Shown one piece after another: positions 53,570-59,791 of a stretch of 64,000 nucleotides of DNA. The translations under genes were made by a program, and so were the position numbers. The notes under the pieces are model-generated. The model saw only the letters and a program-made list of their open reading frames with translations. It made no database searches and was not told the origin of the DNA. The stretch's first letter is position 1; every line of letters starts with the position of its first letter. The stretch is from Desulfosporosinus sp. Its GTDB lineage: Bacteria; Bacillota; Desulfitobacteriia; Desulfitobacteriales; Desulfitobacteriaceae. The DNA is taken from contig DOPM01000033.1 in assembly GCA_003513495.1 (NCBI GenBank), positions 68,674 to 132,673 of the forward strand. Direction: 5' to 3'.

Positions 53570-53651
53570 GAAAACTTGGCTGGCGCCCGAAGACACTGTC
53601 TTGCACGTATTAGCCTTTTTGCAGTATATAACGCAAGTTTATACTTTCTGA
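53570..53651. repeat. Partial copy of the rib-leader element joined to the 29-nt dispersed repeat
   Basis: The stretch opens with an AAAACTTGGCTGGCGCCC end like the rib-leader element, has one diverged 34-nt unit (53592-53623), and closes with the 29-nt sequence at 53623-53651 that recurs inverted at 24066-24094. It overlaps the stop codon of the neighbouring GNAT gene. Confidence 0.7.
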
Positions 53652-54199
53652 CAGTGGAAGCAAATCCCATGTAGGGCCAGGAATTCATCACGCAATAAAC
53701 CCATGAGAATGGCATCATGATAGTTCCCTAATACGTAACGAGCTTCCCTTTGGCGGCCTTCAATCTTGAACCCGACTTTTTCATAGGATTTAATCGCTCT
53801 AGTGTTTTCATCCCAAGTATCTAATGAAATGCGGTGCAGATTCCATTGTGTAAAAAGGAAGCGTGCAAATACTATTAGAGCATCAGTTCCATAACCTTTT
53901 CCCCAATAAGATTTCTTGCCAATAACCACATAAATAGCCGCTGATCGAGCTGGTATATTGACTTCTTTGAAACCGATAGTGCCTATAAGCTGTTTGTTAT
54001 CATCTAGAATAGAATAACGGTAAATATCCGGCGATTCATCAAGAAATTTAACAGCAATCTGATCTTTGCTGAGTAAACTATTTAACGGCCAAGCCCCGCT
54101 AGACCATAGATTAACATCGGGGTCATTGTACCATTCATATAATTCGTCAATATCATCCTCTTCAACAGGACGAATCGCTGTTTTTTGACCTTTCAGCAT
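53639..54199 (-). CDS. GNAT-family acetyltransferase, RimJ/RimL type
   Basis: A 186-residue acetyltransferase: GQKTAIRPVEEDDIDELYEW, LIGTIGFKEVNIPARSAAIY, the acetyl-CoA loop VIGKKSYWGKGYGTDALIVF, and a final SYEKVGFKIEGRQREARYVL. These acetylate N-terminal amines of proteins or small acceptors; the substrate is unknown. The last six codons (FHCQKV) and stop lie inside a dispersed repeat, so the C-terminus may have been altered by its insertion. ATG after AAGGAGTTCTTCCTA. Confidence 0.88.
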   Translation of the reverse strand: MLKGQKTAIRPVEEDDIDELYEWYNDPDVNLWSSGAWPLNSLLSKDQIAVKFLDESPDIYRYSILDDNKQLIGTIGFKEVNIPARSAAIYVVIGKKSYWGKGYGTDALIVFARFLFTQWNLHRISLDTWDENTRAIKSYEKVGFKIEGRQREARYVLGNYHDAILMGLLRDEFLALHGICFHCQKV

Positions 54200-54339
54200 T
54201 AGGAAGAACTCCTTATGAAATTATTATTCTTATATTAACTAGATTTTATCACTATTTGTTAATTAAGACCACTTTTATAGTATGAAAAAACAGACTTAGA
54301 ATGAAATCTAATTTTACAGAATGATTAAGACACAAGAAA

Positions 54340-54393
54340 AAAGGTGCCTATCTAAGATCACTTTAAAATAAGCGGTCTTAGATAGGCACCTTT
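54340..54393 (-). terminator. Terminator of the displaced tRNA-Pro
   Basis: AAAGGTGCCTATCTAAGA and TCTTAGATAGGCACCTTT form a perfect 18-bp stem; on the minus strand it is followed by TTTTTTCTTG. It lies 23 bp from the tRNA 3' end and would have ended the original tRNA transcript. Confidence 0.85.
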
Positions 54394-54415
54394 AAAGACT
54401 TACATATCGTCGAAG

Positions 54416-54464
54416 TGGTCGGGGCGACGGGATTCGAACCCACGGCCTCTTGGTCCCGAACCAA
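54416..54464 (-). other. 3' fragment of tRNA-Pro(CGG): prophage attachment site, left copy
   Basis: The minus strand reads TTGGTTCGGGACCAAGAGG and continues through a T-arm (GGGTTCGAATCCC) and acceptor strand to CGACCA. This is a tRNA-Pro from its anticodon stem to CCA; the anticodon is CGG. The 5' half is missing: sequence beyond 54464 does not fit any tRNA. This is the usual result of integration into the 3' end of a tRNA. The 49 bp are the minimum size of the att core. Confidence 0.9.
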
Positions 54465-54484
54465 AAATTCATAGGATAAGTGAT

Positions 54485-54501
54485 TTACCCATTATGGGTA
54501 A
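54485..54501. promoter_or_regulatory. Operator-like palindrome near the attachment site
   Basis: TTACCC-ATTAT-GGGTAA carries the same TTACCC half-site as the phage switch region at 56265-56354. It lies between the att core and the 3' end of the integrase gene. It may be a repressor site or a weak integrase terminator. Confidence 0.4.
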
Positions 54502-54595
54502 TTCATTACTCTCATGCGGTTCCTAGGGTTTTGTAAAAATTTATCAAAGATCTTATTTTGGCCTATATTCCTAAAAAAAGTAGGTCAAAAGGGGG

Positions 54596-55837
54596 TCAAC
54601 TGCTTTTCCTTTTGAACTCGATTACCTTACCCATTTCTATAGGTTTTTTGTTTTTCTCTTCGTCAATCTTCATGAGTTTTTCATCTATTTTATCAAATAC
54701 ATTATCGATTGCATTTGCTGTCTCTTCAGATGAGTCATCGAACATATCTCCATAAATATCTAACGTTGTTGTAGATTCGTCATGGCCAAGGATATACTGT
54801 AAATCTTTTAAGGAAAGAGTTTTTCTGTTTAAAAATACAAACGTATGTCTTAAGCAGTGAGGGCTAGCCTTTATTTCAGCTTTTTCTGCAAATCTCATAA
54901 CCATTTTGGTAAACGAATCAGCCCTGAGCATCGTTCCGTTTTCACTGGGGAATAAAAATCCTGTTTTTTTGAGGTCCTTATTGTGGAGGATCGGATTAGT
55001 TTCTTTTTTTAGCATCTTTCCTTGCTCACTCAGATACTCTATTGCTTTTTTGGATAAAGGTACGTAGTGAATTTTCGCTGACTTGTTGTCTCCGATACCA
55101 TCCTTACTATCAGATTCGTCAATCACAATTCGGCGATTATCTAAATCAATATCATTATCCCGGAGAGCGAGTAATTCTCCGCGACGCATTCCGGTTACGA
55201 GTAGTAACCTCATTGCCCATATCCATCGGCTGTTTTTCATGGCCCCAAAAAGATCGTGCAACTCTTTAATCGATAATACTTTTCTAGGTTTTTTTTGTTT
55301 ATTGGGAATCTCGATGTCCTTCACGGGGCTTTCTGGTATCTTTTTTTCCTTGACAGCTTTTGCAAATCCCCTGCGCATTACTCCGACTGTTTCCTTGATT
55401 GTCTTAGTTGAATAACCTTTTTGCTCGGGTTTTATTACAGTTCCATCTTCGCCAAGTACAGCTTTCTTTACAACCTTTGAATTCATCTTAGCAACTACAG
55501 TTTGAATATCTGTTGCTTCTACTCCAGGAAGCTTTCTGTGGCCCAATACAGGACTTACATGCTGTTCATATAGGGTTTTATACTGCTCGTACGTAGCAGT
55601 CTTTTTTATGGGCTTTATATAGATCTCCAGCCATTTCAAAAACCATTCATCGACTTTTAATTTATTTGACTCGGTAATAGGTAGATCTGCAACTTTTCTA
55701 ACTTTTGCTTGTAGTTCCTTTAAAGTCTTACCATATAGTGTCCTGGGTTTCCCGTCCTTTTTTTGAGTCCATTGGACACGACCATCTTTACGAGTTTTAT
55801 AACTTCCTAAGCCGTTTGGGTTACGTTGTTTGGCCAT
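54596..55837 (-). CDS. int: Tyrosine-recombinase phage integrase
   Basis: A 413-residue integrase with an N-terminal AP2-type arm-binding domain (QRNPNGLGSYKTRKDGRVQW), a SAM-like core-binding domain (about 60-180) and the catalytic domain. The catalytic set is R218 (TGMRRGELLALRDNDI), H327-x2-R330 (HCLRHTFVF), H352 (LGHDES) and Y362 (TTTLDIYGDMF). It recombines attP and attB at the tRNA-Pro. It is the leftmost gene, 132 bp from the att core, as is usual. ATG after AAGGAGTAAGTATT. Confidence 0.96.
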   Translation of the reverse strand: MAKQRNPNGLGSYKTRKDGRVQWTQKKDGKPRTLYGKTLKELQAKVRKVADLPITESNKLKVDEWFLKWLEIYIKPIKKTATYEQYKTLYEQHVSPVLGHRKLPGVEATDIQTVVAKMNSKVVKKAVLGEDGTVIKPEQKGYSTKTIKETVGVMRRGFAKAVKEKKIPESPVKDIEIPNKQKKPRKVLSIKELHDLFGAMKNSRWIWAMRLLLVTGMRRGELLALRDNDIDLDNRRIVIDESDSKDGIGDNKSAKIHYVPLSKKAIEYLSEQGKMLKKETNPILHNKDLKKTGFLFPSENGTMLRADSFTKMVMRFAEKAEIKASPHCLRHTFVFLNRKTLSLKDLQYILGHDESTTTLDIYGDMFDDSSEETANAIDNVFDKIDEKLMKIDEEKNKKPIEMGKVIEFKRKSS

Positions 55838-55842
55838 AATAC

Positions 55843-56190
55843 TTACTCCTTATCGTCTTCCAGTTTTGCTTCAATCCTACCTATCAATTTCATTTGTTCA
55901 TCTCGGGAAAGTTTTCTCCAGAGACTGATTAGGCGTTGCTCATCTGCATCAAACTCATTAATAAAAACTTTACCAAAATCTCGATTATCCTCATTTTCAT
56001 TAGATAAATATTCCATTGATACATCGAAGAACTGAGCAAGCTTTTTTAGTGTCGGAAACCTAACGTTTTCGAAACCCTTTTTAAATAAGCCATCTAAAGT
56101 TGTATAAGGAATGCCAGCCCCTTTTGCAACATCAGATTTGTTCAGATCCCTCTCTTTCATCATCATTTCTATCTTTTCAATCATGTTCAT
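55843..56190 (-). CDS. CI-like repressor, XRE family
   Basis: A 115-residue regulator with an N-terminal HTH (DLNKSDVAKGAGIPYTTLDG, then LFKKG) and a C-terminal helical extension (FDADEQRLISLWRKLSRDEQ). The C-terminal end resembles phage repressors of the short type without a LexA-like peptidase. It ends six bases before the integrase start, so the two are probably cotranscribed. The minus-strand promoter TTGTTA-N16-TATAAT lies about 40 bp upstream, facing the rightward genes. Confidence 0.9.
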   Translation of the reverse strand: MNMIEKIEMMMKERDLNKSDVAKGAGIPYTTLDGLFKKGFENVRFPTLKKLAQFFDVSMEYLSNENEDNRDFGKVFINEFDADEQRLISLWRKLSRDEQMKLIGRIEAKLEDDKE

Positions 56191-56224
56191 TCAAACCAAC
56201 AGCTCCCTACAAATATTTTACAAA

Positions 56225-56262
56225 TATCATTATATCCAAAATCGACAAAATAACAATACATA
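56225..56262 (-). promoter_or_regulatory. Leftward promoter of the phage repressor gene
   Basis: On the minus strand, TTGTTA-N16-TATAAT precedes the repressor gene by about 40 bp. It lies beside the first TTACCCC site, so the repressor may control its own synthesis. Confidence 0.55.
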
Positions 56263-56264
56263 TT

Positions 56265-56354
56265 TTACCCCTTTGCGTAATATTTTATAAGTTACCCATT
56301 GACATATTACCCCAAGGGGTATTATATTTAACTTGTGATTACGAGAAGGGGTAA
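56265..56354. promoter_or_regulatory. Phage operator region with repeated TTACCCC half-sites
   Basis: TTACCCC occurs at 56265, GTTACCC at 56291 and the palindrome TTACCCCAAGGGGTA at 56307, with an inverted GGGGTAA at 56348-56354. Overlapping them is a rightward promoter, TTGACA at 56299-56304 with TATATT at 56323-56328 (18-bp spacing). Such arrays are the usual binding sites for CI and Cro between divergent phage genes. Confidence 0.75.
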
Positions 56355-56373
56355 TGAAAGGGGGTGCCAAAAC

Positions 56374-56610
56374 ATGTTTCCTAACTTAAATGCAGAAATG
56401 GCAAGAATCGGAATTAAGAAAAGACACATTGTAGAACTATTGGGATGCACACCAAAGACGCTAAGGAGTAAGTTTTCCGGAAACTCCGATTTTACTATCA
56501 AGGAAATGAAGAAAATTCGAGACAAATTCTTTCCTAAGCTTACTCTAGACTTTTTATTCATGGATGAAAGCACTGCTAACAATGAAAAAGATTTTGCTCG
56601 AGTTGTTTAA
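56374..56610 (+). CDS. Cro-like phage regulator
   Basis: A 78-residue protein: MFPNLNAEMARIGIKKRHIV, then ELLGCTPKTLRSKFSGNSD with an XRE-type HTH. It starts with ATG after AAAGGGGGTGCC, just after the operator array, in the position of Cro. The in-frame start at 56335 is inside the operator region and has no ribosome site. Probably the early switch protein that opposes the repressor. Confidence 0.82.
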   Translation: MFPNLNAEMARIGIKKRHIVELLGCTPKTLRSKFSGNSDFTIKEMKKIRDKFFPKLTLDFLFMDESTANNEKDFARVV

Positions 56611-56674
56611 GTAAACGACTTGAGCAATGAACATACGTACTTAAAACGTTGGCTAATGGAGGGAGGTGAGACAA

Positions 56675-56989
56675 ATGGACCAAACACCCATCGAGTCATG
56701 GATCGAACAATGGGGCACTAACCTGGACCGGGAGGCGAAGGCTGAGCTGCTTGAAGCTGTTCATAAAATGGTATCGGCTAAACCATTTCAACAAATTATT
56801 AATCTGTCGATCGATGCCAGTGAAGCTCTAGAAGTAATGGCAAAAGCAGAGCCCGAGGAAGTTTTAGCTCTGTACAAAGAAATAGCCGAGCTGAAAGGGC
56901 AAGTTTCAGTTCGGCAATCGATAACGATAGAAGAGTTTGCTGTGGAGTTGGAGGCTTATAGGTCTAAGGCCTTGCACAAAACGGGATAA
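56675..56989 (+). CDS. Phage early hypothetical protein
   Basis: A 104-residue acidic helical protein: MDQTPIESWIEQWGTNLDRE followed by helices to the end. GGAGGGAGGTG precedes the ATG at 56675; a GTG at 56666 overlaps it. No family is recognised. It may be a helical partner or coiled-coil regulator in the early region. Confidence 0.6.
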   Translation: MDQTPIESWIEQWGTNLDREAKAELLEAVHKMVSAKPFQQIINLSIDASEALEVMAKAEPEEVLALYKEIAELKGQVSVRQSITIEEFAVELEAYRSKALHKTG

Positions 56990-57013
56990 CCAAGTCGATA
57001 GCTTAGGAAGTGG

Positions 57014-57226
57014 GTGAGAAACGTGAAAGAGGGAGCAGAATTAAAATCTCCTCAAGAGTCTCATATCTGGAAAAGTGACCATCCAGCACATGAATCTCGT
57101 AAGGAGATTACGAAAGAGGTTATTCAGCTATTTGCCAGTAAAGGCATGACCTATGACGAGTGTTACAAAGCACTCGAAGACATCAACGAAGCACTAATGT
57201 ACCAGTCTAGGTTTGTGACTCTTTAG
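57014..57226 (+). CDS. Phage early hypothetical protein
   Basis: A 70-residue protein with a charged N-terminus (EGAELKSPQESHIWKSDHPA) and helices (RKEITKEVIQLFASKGMTYD, YKALEDINEALMY). Two GTG starts, at 57014 and 57023, are close to a GGAAGTGGGTG stretch and cannot be decided. Its 3' end overlaps that of the convergent zinc-ribbon gene by 20 bp. No family recognised. Confidence 0.55.
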   Translation: MRNVKEGAELKSPQESHIWKSDHPAHESRKEITKEVIQLFASKGMTYDECYKALEDINEALMYQSRFVTL

Positions 57227-57443
57227 GCGGCGTGAGCTTAAACTCAAATTCCCACTTAAGCTCGTACTGTTGATATTCCTTGATAAGATCTAGTAATTGA
57301 TAGGCAACGTTGTCATTGAGCCTCGCATTGCAGGCTTGGCATCGGATAGCAAAATGACTTTGATGAGCTGCTCTAGATTGAAGGGCTTTAAAATCCAGAG
57401 TCATGGTTGATCCGCAATCACCACATTTTAACGTCAAATTCAT
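57207..57443 (-). CDS. Small zinc-ribbon protein
   Basis: A 78-residue protein with two CxxC pairs, LKCGDCGSTMTL and IRCQACNARLN, that can bind one zinc, and an acidic helix after them. GGAGGG lies eight bases before the ATG at 57443. It is the only leftward gene in the early region besides the integrase-repressor pair, so it may be a separately expressed cargo gene. Function unknown. Confidence 0.65.
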   Translation of the reverse strand: MNLTLKCGDCGSTMTLDFKALQSRAAHQSHFAIRCQACNARLNDNVAYQLLDLIKEYQQYELKWEFEFKLTPPKESQT

Positions 57444-57546
57444 TATTATCCCTCCTCTCATATCGACATAGTTAGTCTGGACAACTTACCATTTCGACGA
57501 GGATGGAGGGAAAACCTGTAAATATTTCAAGAAAGGAGGAAAAACC

Positions 57547-57729
57547 ATGAAACGAAACTTAGCCGAACTCATGCTCATGAGCAGCATGATGCAGCCCTAC
57601 GGTTCAAGCAATCTCTTGCCGATGCCGGCGGGGCGGATTATAAACGATGGGTTACCCGGCAAGGAACACGCTAAGCGAAAGGCCAGAAACAAGATGGCTA
57701 GGAAGTCCAGGAAACGGAATAGGAAGTGA
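57547..57729 (+). CDS. Small basic phage protein
   Basis: A 60-residue protein with a Met-rich N-terminus (ELMLMSSMMQPYGSSNLLPM) and a very basic tail (RKARNKMARKSRKRNRK). AAAGGAGG precedes the ATG. The basic tail may bind nucleic acid. No family recognised. Confidence 0.6.
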   Translation: MKRNLAELMLMSSMMQPYGSSNLLPMPAGRIINDGLPGKEHAKRKARNKMARKSRKRNRK

Positions 57730-57740
57730 GGTGGAGTGCG

Positions 57741-57884
57741 ATGGAGACTATAGACGTATTCAGGAAACTCAGAGATATTTCGTGTGAGGTAGTCGAAGCC
57801 CTTGAAAAGGAAGATGCAGAAAAAGCGGAAACCGCCATGGGGAAATTCATGTACTTAATGATGCAGTTGAATGCATTGAAGTGA
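57741..57884 (+). CDS. Small acidic phage protein, 47 aa
   Basis: The frame starts METIDVFRKLRDISCEVVEA and is helical with a KAETAMGKFMYLMMQLNAL end. GAGGTGGAG precedes the ATG at seven bases. Twelve bases after the previous stop, it fits the tight early operon. Function unknown. Confidence 0.6.
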   Translation: METIDVFRKLRDISCEVVEALEKEDAEKAETAMGKFMYLMMQLNALK

Positions 57885-57893
57885 GGTGATACC

Positions 57894-58082
57894 GTGCTCA
57901 GAAAAATCCTCGAATCAAAGAAAGGTCCACTGACCGATGCTCAATTCGCCGAAATTATGGACCTTGCCACAACGGACATAAAAATTAACCGCGTCAACTT
58001 CGGCAAGCGGACGAGCCTAAGTGAAGCGGTGGAGATAGCGGCCGGATGTTTTGTTGCAATGGGCCGCGGGAATGTAGCCTAA
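57894..58082 (+). CDS. Small phage protein, 62 aa
   Basis: MLRKILESKKGPLTDAQFAE, then TDIKINRVNFGKRTSLSEAV. GTG start after GTGAGGTGATACC, ten bases after the previous stop. Probably a small helical regulatory protein. No family recognised. Confidence 0.6.
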   Translation: MLRKILESKKGPLTDAQFAEIMDLATTDIKINRVNFGKRTSLSEAVEIAAGCFVAMGRGNVA

Positions 58083-58101
58083 TAAGGGGGAGGTGATACC
58101 C

Positions 58102-58215
58102 GTGTCATACGAGATCATCCCGAAACGCGGTTATGTCGAGCTTTGGATAGACGGTATATTTGCGGGGAGCTTTGACTCCGAGGAAGAGGCGAAGGCCGAG
58201 GTAAATGCAGCTTAA
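58102..58215 (+). CDS. Small phage protein, 37 aa
   Basis: MSYEIIPKRGYVELWIDGIF, then an acidic end AGSFDSEEEAKAEVNAA. GTG start with GGGGGAGGTGATA just upstream, 19 bases after the previous stop. The beta-strand pattern with an amphipathic C-terminal helix recalls tiny phage proteins of unknown role. Confidence 0.6.
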   Translation: MSYEIIPKRGYVELWIDGIFAGSFDSEEEAKAEVNAA

Positions 58216-58232
58216 TTTAGGAGGGAGGTGCC

Positions 58233-58490
58233 TTGAAGAAAGTTATTAAGTTGATTCCCCTCTGCAAATGTGGACAACCTATGGTGTTTCCGGAGGGAAA
58301 AACAAAAGCTAGGTGCACGGTAAATGGGTGCGGTATGAGGTGGGAACTTGGGCCTGAAGGTTACTGGGCGAAGGGACTATTTACAATAGTATTTACCCCA
58401 ATTTTCACAGAGCGACCTAAACCAAAGGTTAATCACTATCAAAAGTACATGCGATGGAGGGAAAGGTCTAAAGGGGGAAGGGTTCACTAA
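58233..58490 (+). CDS. Zinc-finger-like phage protein
   Basis: An 85-residue protein with CKCGQPMVFP and CTVNGCGMRWEL, which can bind one zinc, and a basic C-terminal end (KYMRWRERSKGGRVH). TTG start after GGAGGGAGGTG. The next gene's ATG overlaps its stop, indicating coupling. Confidence 0.65.
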   Translation: MKKVIKLIPLCKCGQPMVFPEGKTKARCTVNGCGMRWELGPEGYWAKGLFTIVFTPIFTERPKPKVNHYQKYMRWRERSKGGRVH

Positions 58491-58765
58491 TGACCTATGA
58501 ACGCTTTTTCAAACGCCTGGAGACCTGTGGAGGTTGCGCTGGACCGCGAGATAAAACACACTGCAGTTTTACAGTAGTTTGCACCTACGTTGAAAAACTT
58601 GCTAAAAAAGGAGTGATTAGAAGTTCGAAGGATTTTTGTTATCCCACTACTACTGGCAGCGATCTTATGCTTAACACCGTCGAAAGCGGTTTGCCCGGAA
58701 TTGCCTCAATCAATCCACCAACAAACGAGATCCCCCCAGGAATCGGTCCCTGCAACGCCGATTAG
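58490..58765 (+). CDS. Cysteine-rich phage protein
   Basis: A 91-residue protein whose first half has CGGCAGPRDKTHC and SFTVVC, possibly a zinc site. Its second half (from about 58617) overlaps in another frame a signal-peptide-like stretch of the following 3D-domain gene, so the true C-terminal end may be less conserved. ATG overlaps the previous stop. Family not recognised. Confidence 0.55.
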   Translation: MTYERFFKRLETCGGCAGPRDKTHCSFTVVCTYVEKLAKKGVIRSSKDFCYPTTTGSDLMLNTVESGLPGIASINPPTNEIPPGIGPCNAD

Positions 58766-59072
58766 TCGAGGTACATCATCAAAGGTTGAACGACGAATCA
58801 TGATCGTCACGGCCTACTCCGCCAACGACAAAGGAATGGATGGCAAGGGCATTACGGCCAGCGGGGAAACAGTCCAAGAAGGCCGAACTATAGCCGCCGA
58901 TCCGAGCGTACCTTTCGGTACCCAAATCCATATTCCGAGGCTAGGGAATACATACACTGTCACGGACCGTGGTGGCGCGATCCGGGGGAATAGGATCGAT
59001 CTTTACATGGAGAAACGGAGTGATGCTATAGAATTCGGTGTTTGGGAATTGGAAGTTTGGATTGGAAAGTAA
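58701..59072 (+). CDS. 3D-domain protein, probable secreted wall enzyme; start unresolved
   Basis: The C-terminal 90 residues (MIVTAYSANDKGMDGKGITA, ADPSVPFGTQIHIPRLGNTY, TVTDRGGAIRGNRIDLYME) form a 3D domain, the double-psi beta-barrel of YuiC/YocH/Rpf2-type lytic enzymes that act on peptidoglycan. The three conserved Asp of the name are visible. The listed TTG start gives a product without a signal peptide. In frame upstream, from 58617 to 58700, the translation VRRIFVIPLLLAAILCLTPS then KAVCPE is a convincing signal peptide, but no usable start codon precedes it; AAAAAAGGAGTG at 58604 is well placed but followed by TTA. The start may be non-standard or mutated. Confidence 0.65.
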   Translation: MPQSIHQQTRSPQESVPATPISRGTSSKVERRIMIVTAYSANDKGMDGKGITASGETVQEGRTIAADPSVPFGTQIHIPRLGNTYTVTDRGGAIRGNRIDLYMEKRSDAIEFGVWELEVWIGK

Positions 59073-59084
59073 GGAGGAGTTCAA

Positions 59085-59429
59085 TTGGAAAAGCTCGATC
59101 AATTTGACTTAGAAGTTATTAACGCTCTCCGAGAATTAGAAATACCGGTTCATCTTAGGGGTTATGAGTACATTAAAACGACTATGAAGGTTATTAAATC
59201 AAATCCAAAGGCTATCCAGAGGGTTATTAAGTTGTACGAAACCATTGCGGAGATGGAAGACACAACCCCATCGAGAGTGGAGAGAGGAATAAGACACGCT
59301 TTAGAAAGCGCGGAATCAGATTTCCTCACTCAGAAAAAAGTTCTTGGTACGGATCGAAAACTTACAAATAGTGAATTCTTGGCAACGTTAGCCGAGGTCG
59401 TCCGAGTCAAACTGGCAGGTGTAGCATGA
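59085..59429 (+). CDS. Phage-encoded Spo0A C-terminal DNA-binding-domain protein
   Basis: A 114-residue protein resembling the Spo0A effector domain without the receiver. Matching stretches are VINALRELEIPVHLRGYEYI, then IKLYETIAEMEDTTPSRVER, GIRHALESA with the family-type recognition helix TTPSRVERGIRHA, and a KLTNSEFLATLAEVVRVKL end that parallels Spo0A. TTG start after GGAGGAGTTC. It is surrounded by phage genes. It may bind 0A boxes and alter host sporulation or time phage development; function is inference. Confidence 0.85.
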   Translation: MEKLDQFDLEVINALRELEIPVHLRGYEYIKTTMKVIKSNPKAIQRVIKLYETIAEMEDTTPSRVERGIRHALESAESDFLTQKKVLGTDRKLTNSEFLATLAEVVRVKLAGVA

Positions 59430-59791
59430 AGGACCTTACAATTGGTCAACTTCTAGACCTCCAGGGCCTTGCCAAAAACTTTAGACACCTAGTTTCTCAA
59501 GTGAGTATAGGTTTCCACGAAAACGGGCTTATGAGAGTAACCGTGATCTCGGTTCTAGATGCAGATCAGGATGATCTTAACGGAGTGCTAGGGGACATAT
59601 TCCCTGGTATGGAGTACCGAGGCAATGTCGGCGTTGAGATTGATGGTGGCGAACTAGGTGAATTCCACTTTATCGACTATAACGGCGAAACTCTTATGCA
59701 TCTGTGCATGAAAAAGACCCCCACTGCAATGGAGGTCCCAAGGGAAATATCTCAACTAGATTATACCGAAATTACGGAGGTGGCGCAATGA
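59426..59791 (+). CDS. Phage hypothetical protein
   Basis: A 121-residue protein: DLTIGQLLDLQGLAKNFRHL, then MRVTVISVLDADQDDLNGVL and VGVEIDGGELGEFHFIDYNG. It overlaps the Spo0A-like gene by ATGA and the SMC-like gene by ATGA, so all three are translationally coupled. No family recognised. Confidence 0.65.
   Translation: MKDLTIGQLLDLQGLAKNFRHLVSQVSIGFHENGLMRVTVISVLDADQDDLNGVLGDIFPGMEYRGNVGVEIDGGELGEFHFIDYNGETLMHLCMKKTPTAMEVPREISQLDYTEITEVAQ

Noticed and set aside
54416..54500. Complete tRNA-Pro gene
   Set aside because: Only the 3' half from the anticodon stem is present; the expected D-arm and 5' acceptor strand are missing.
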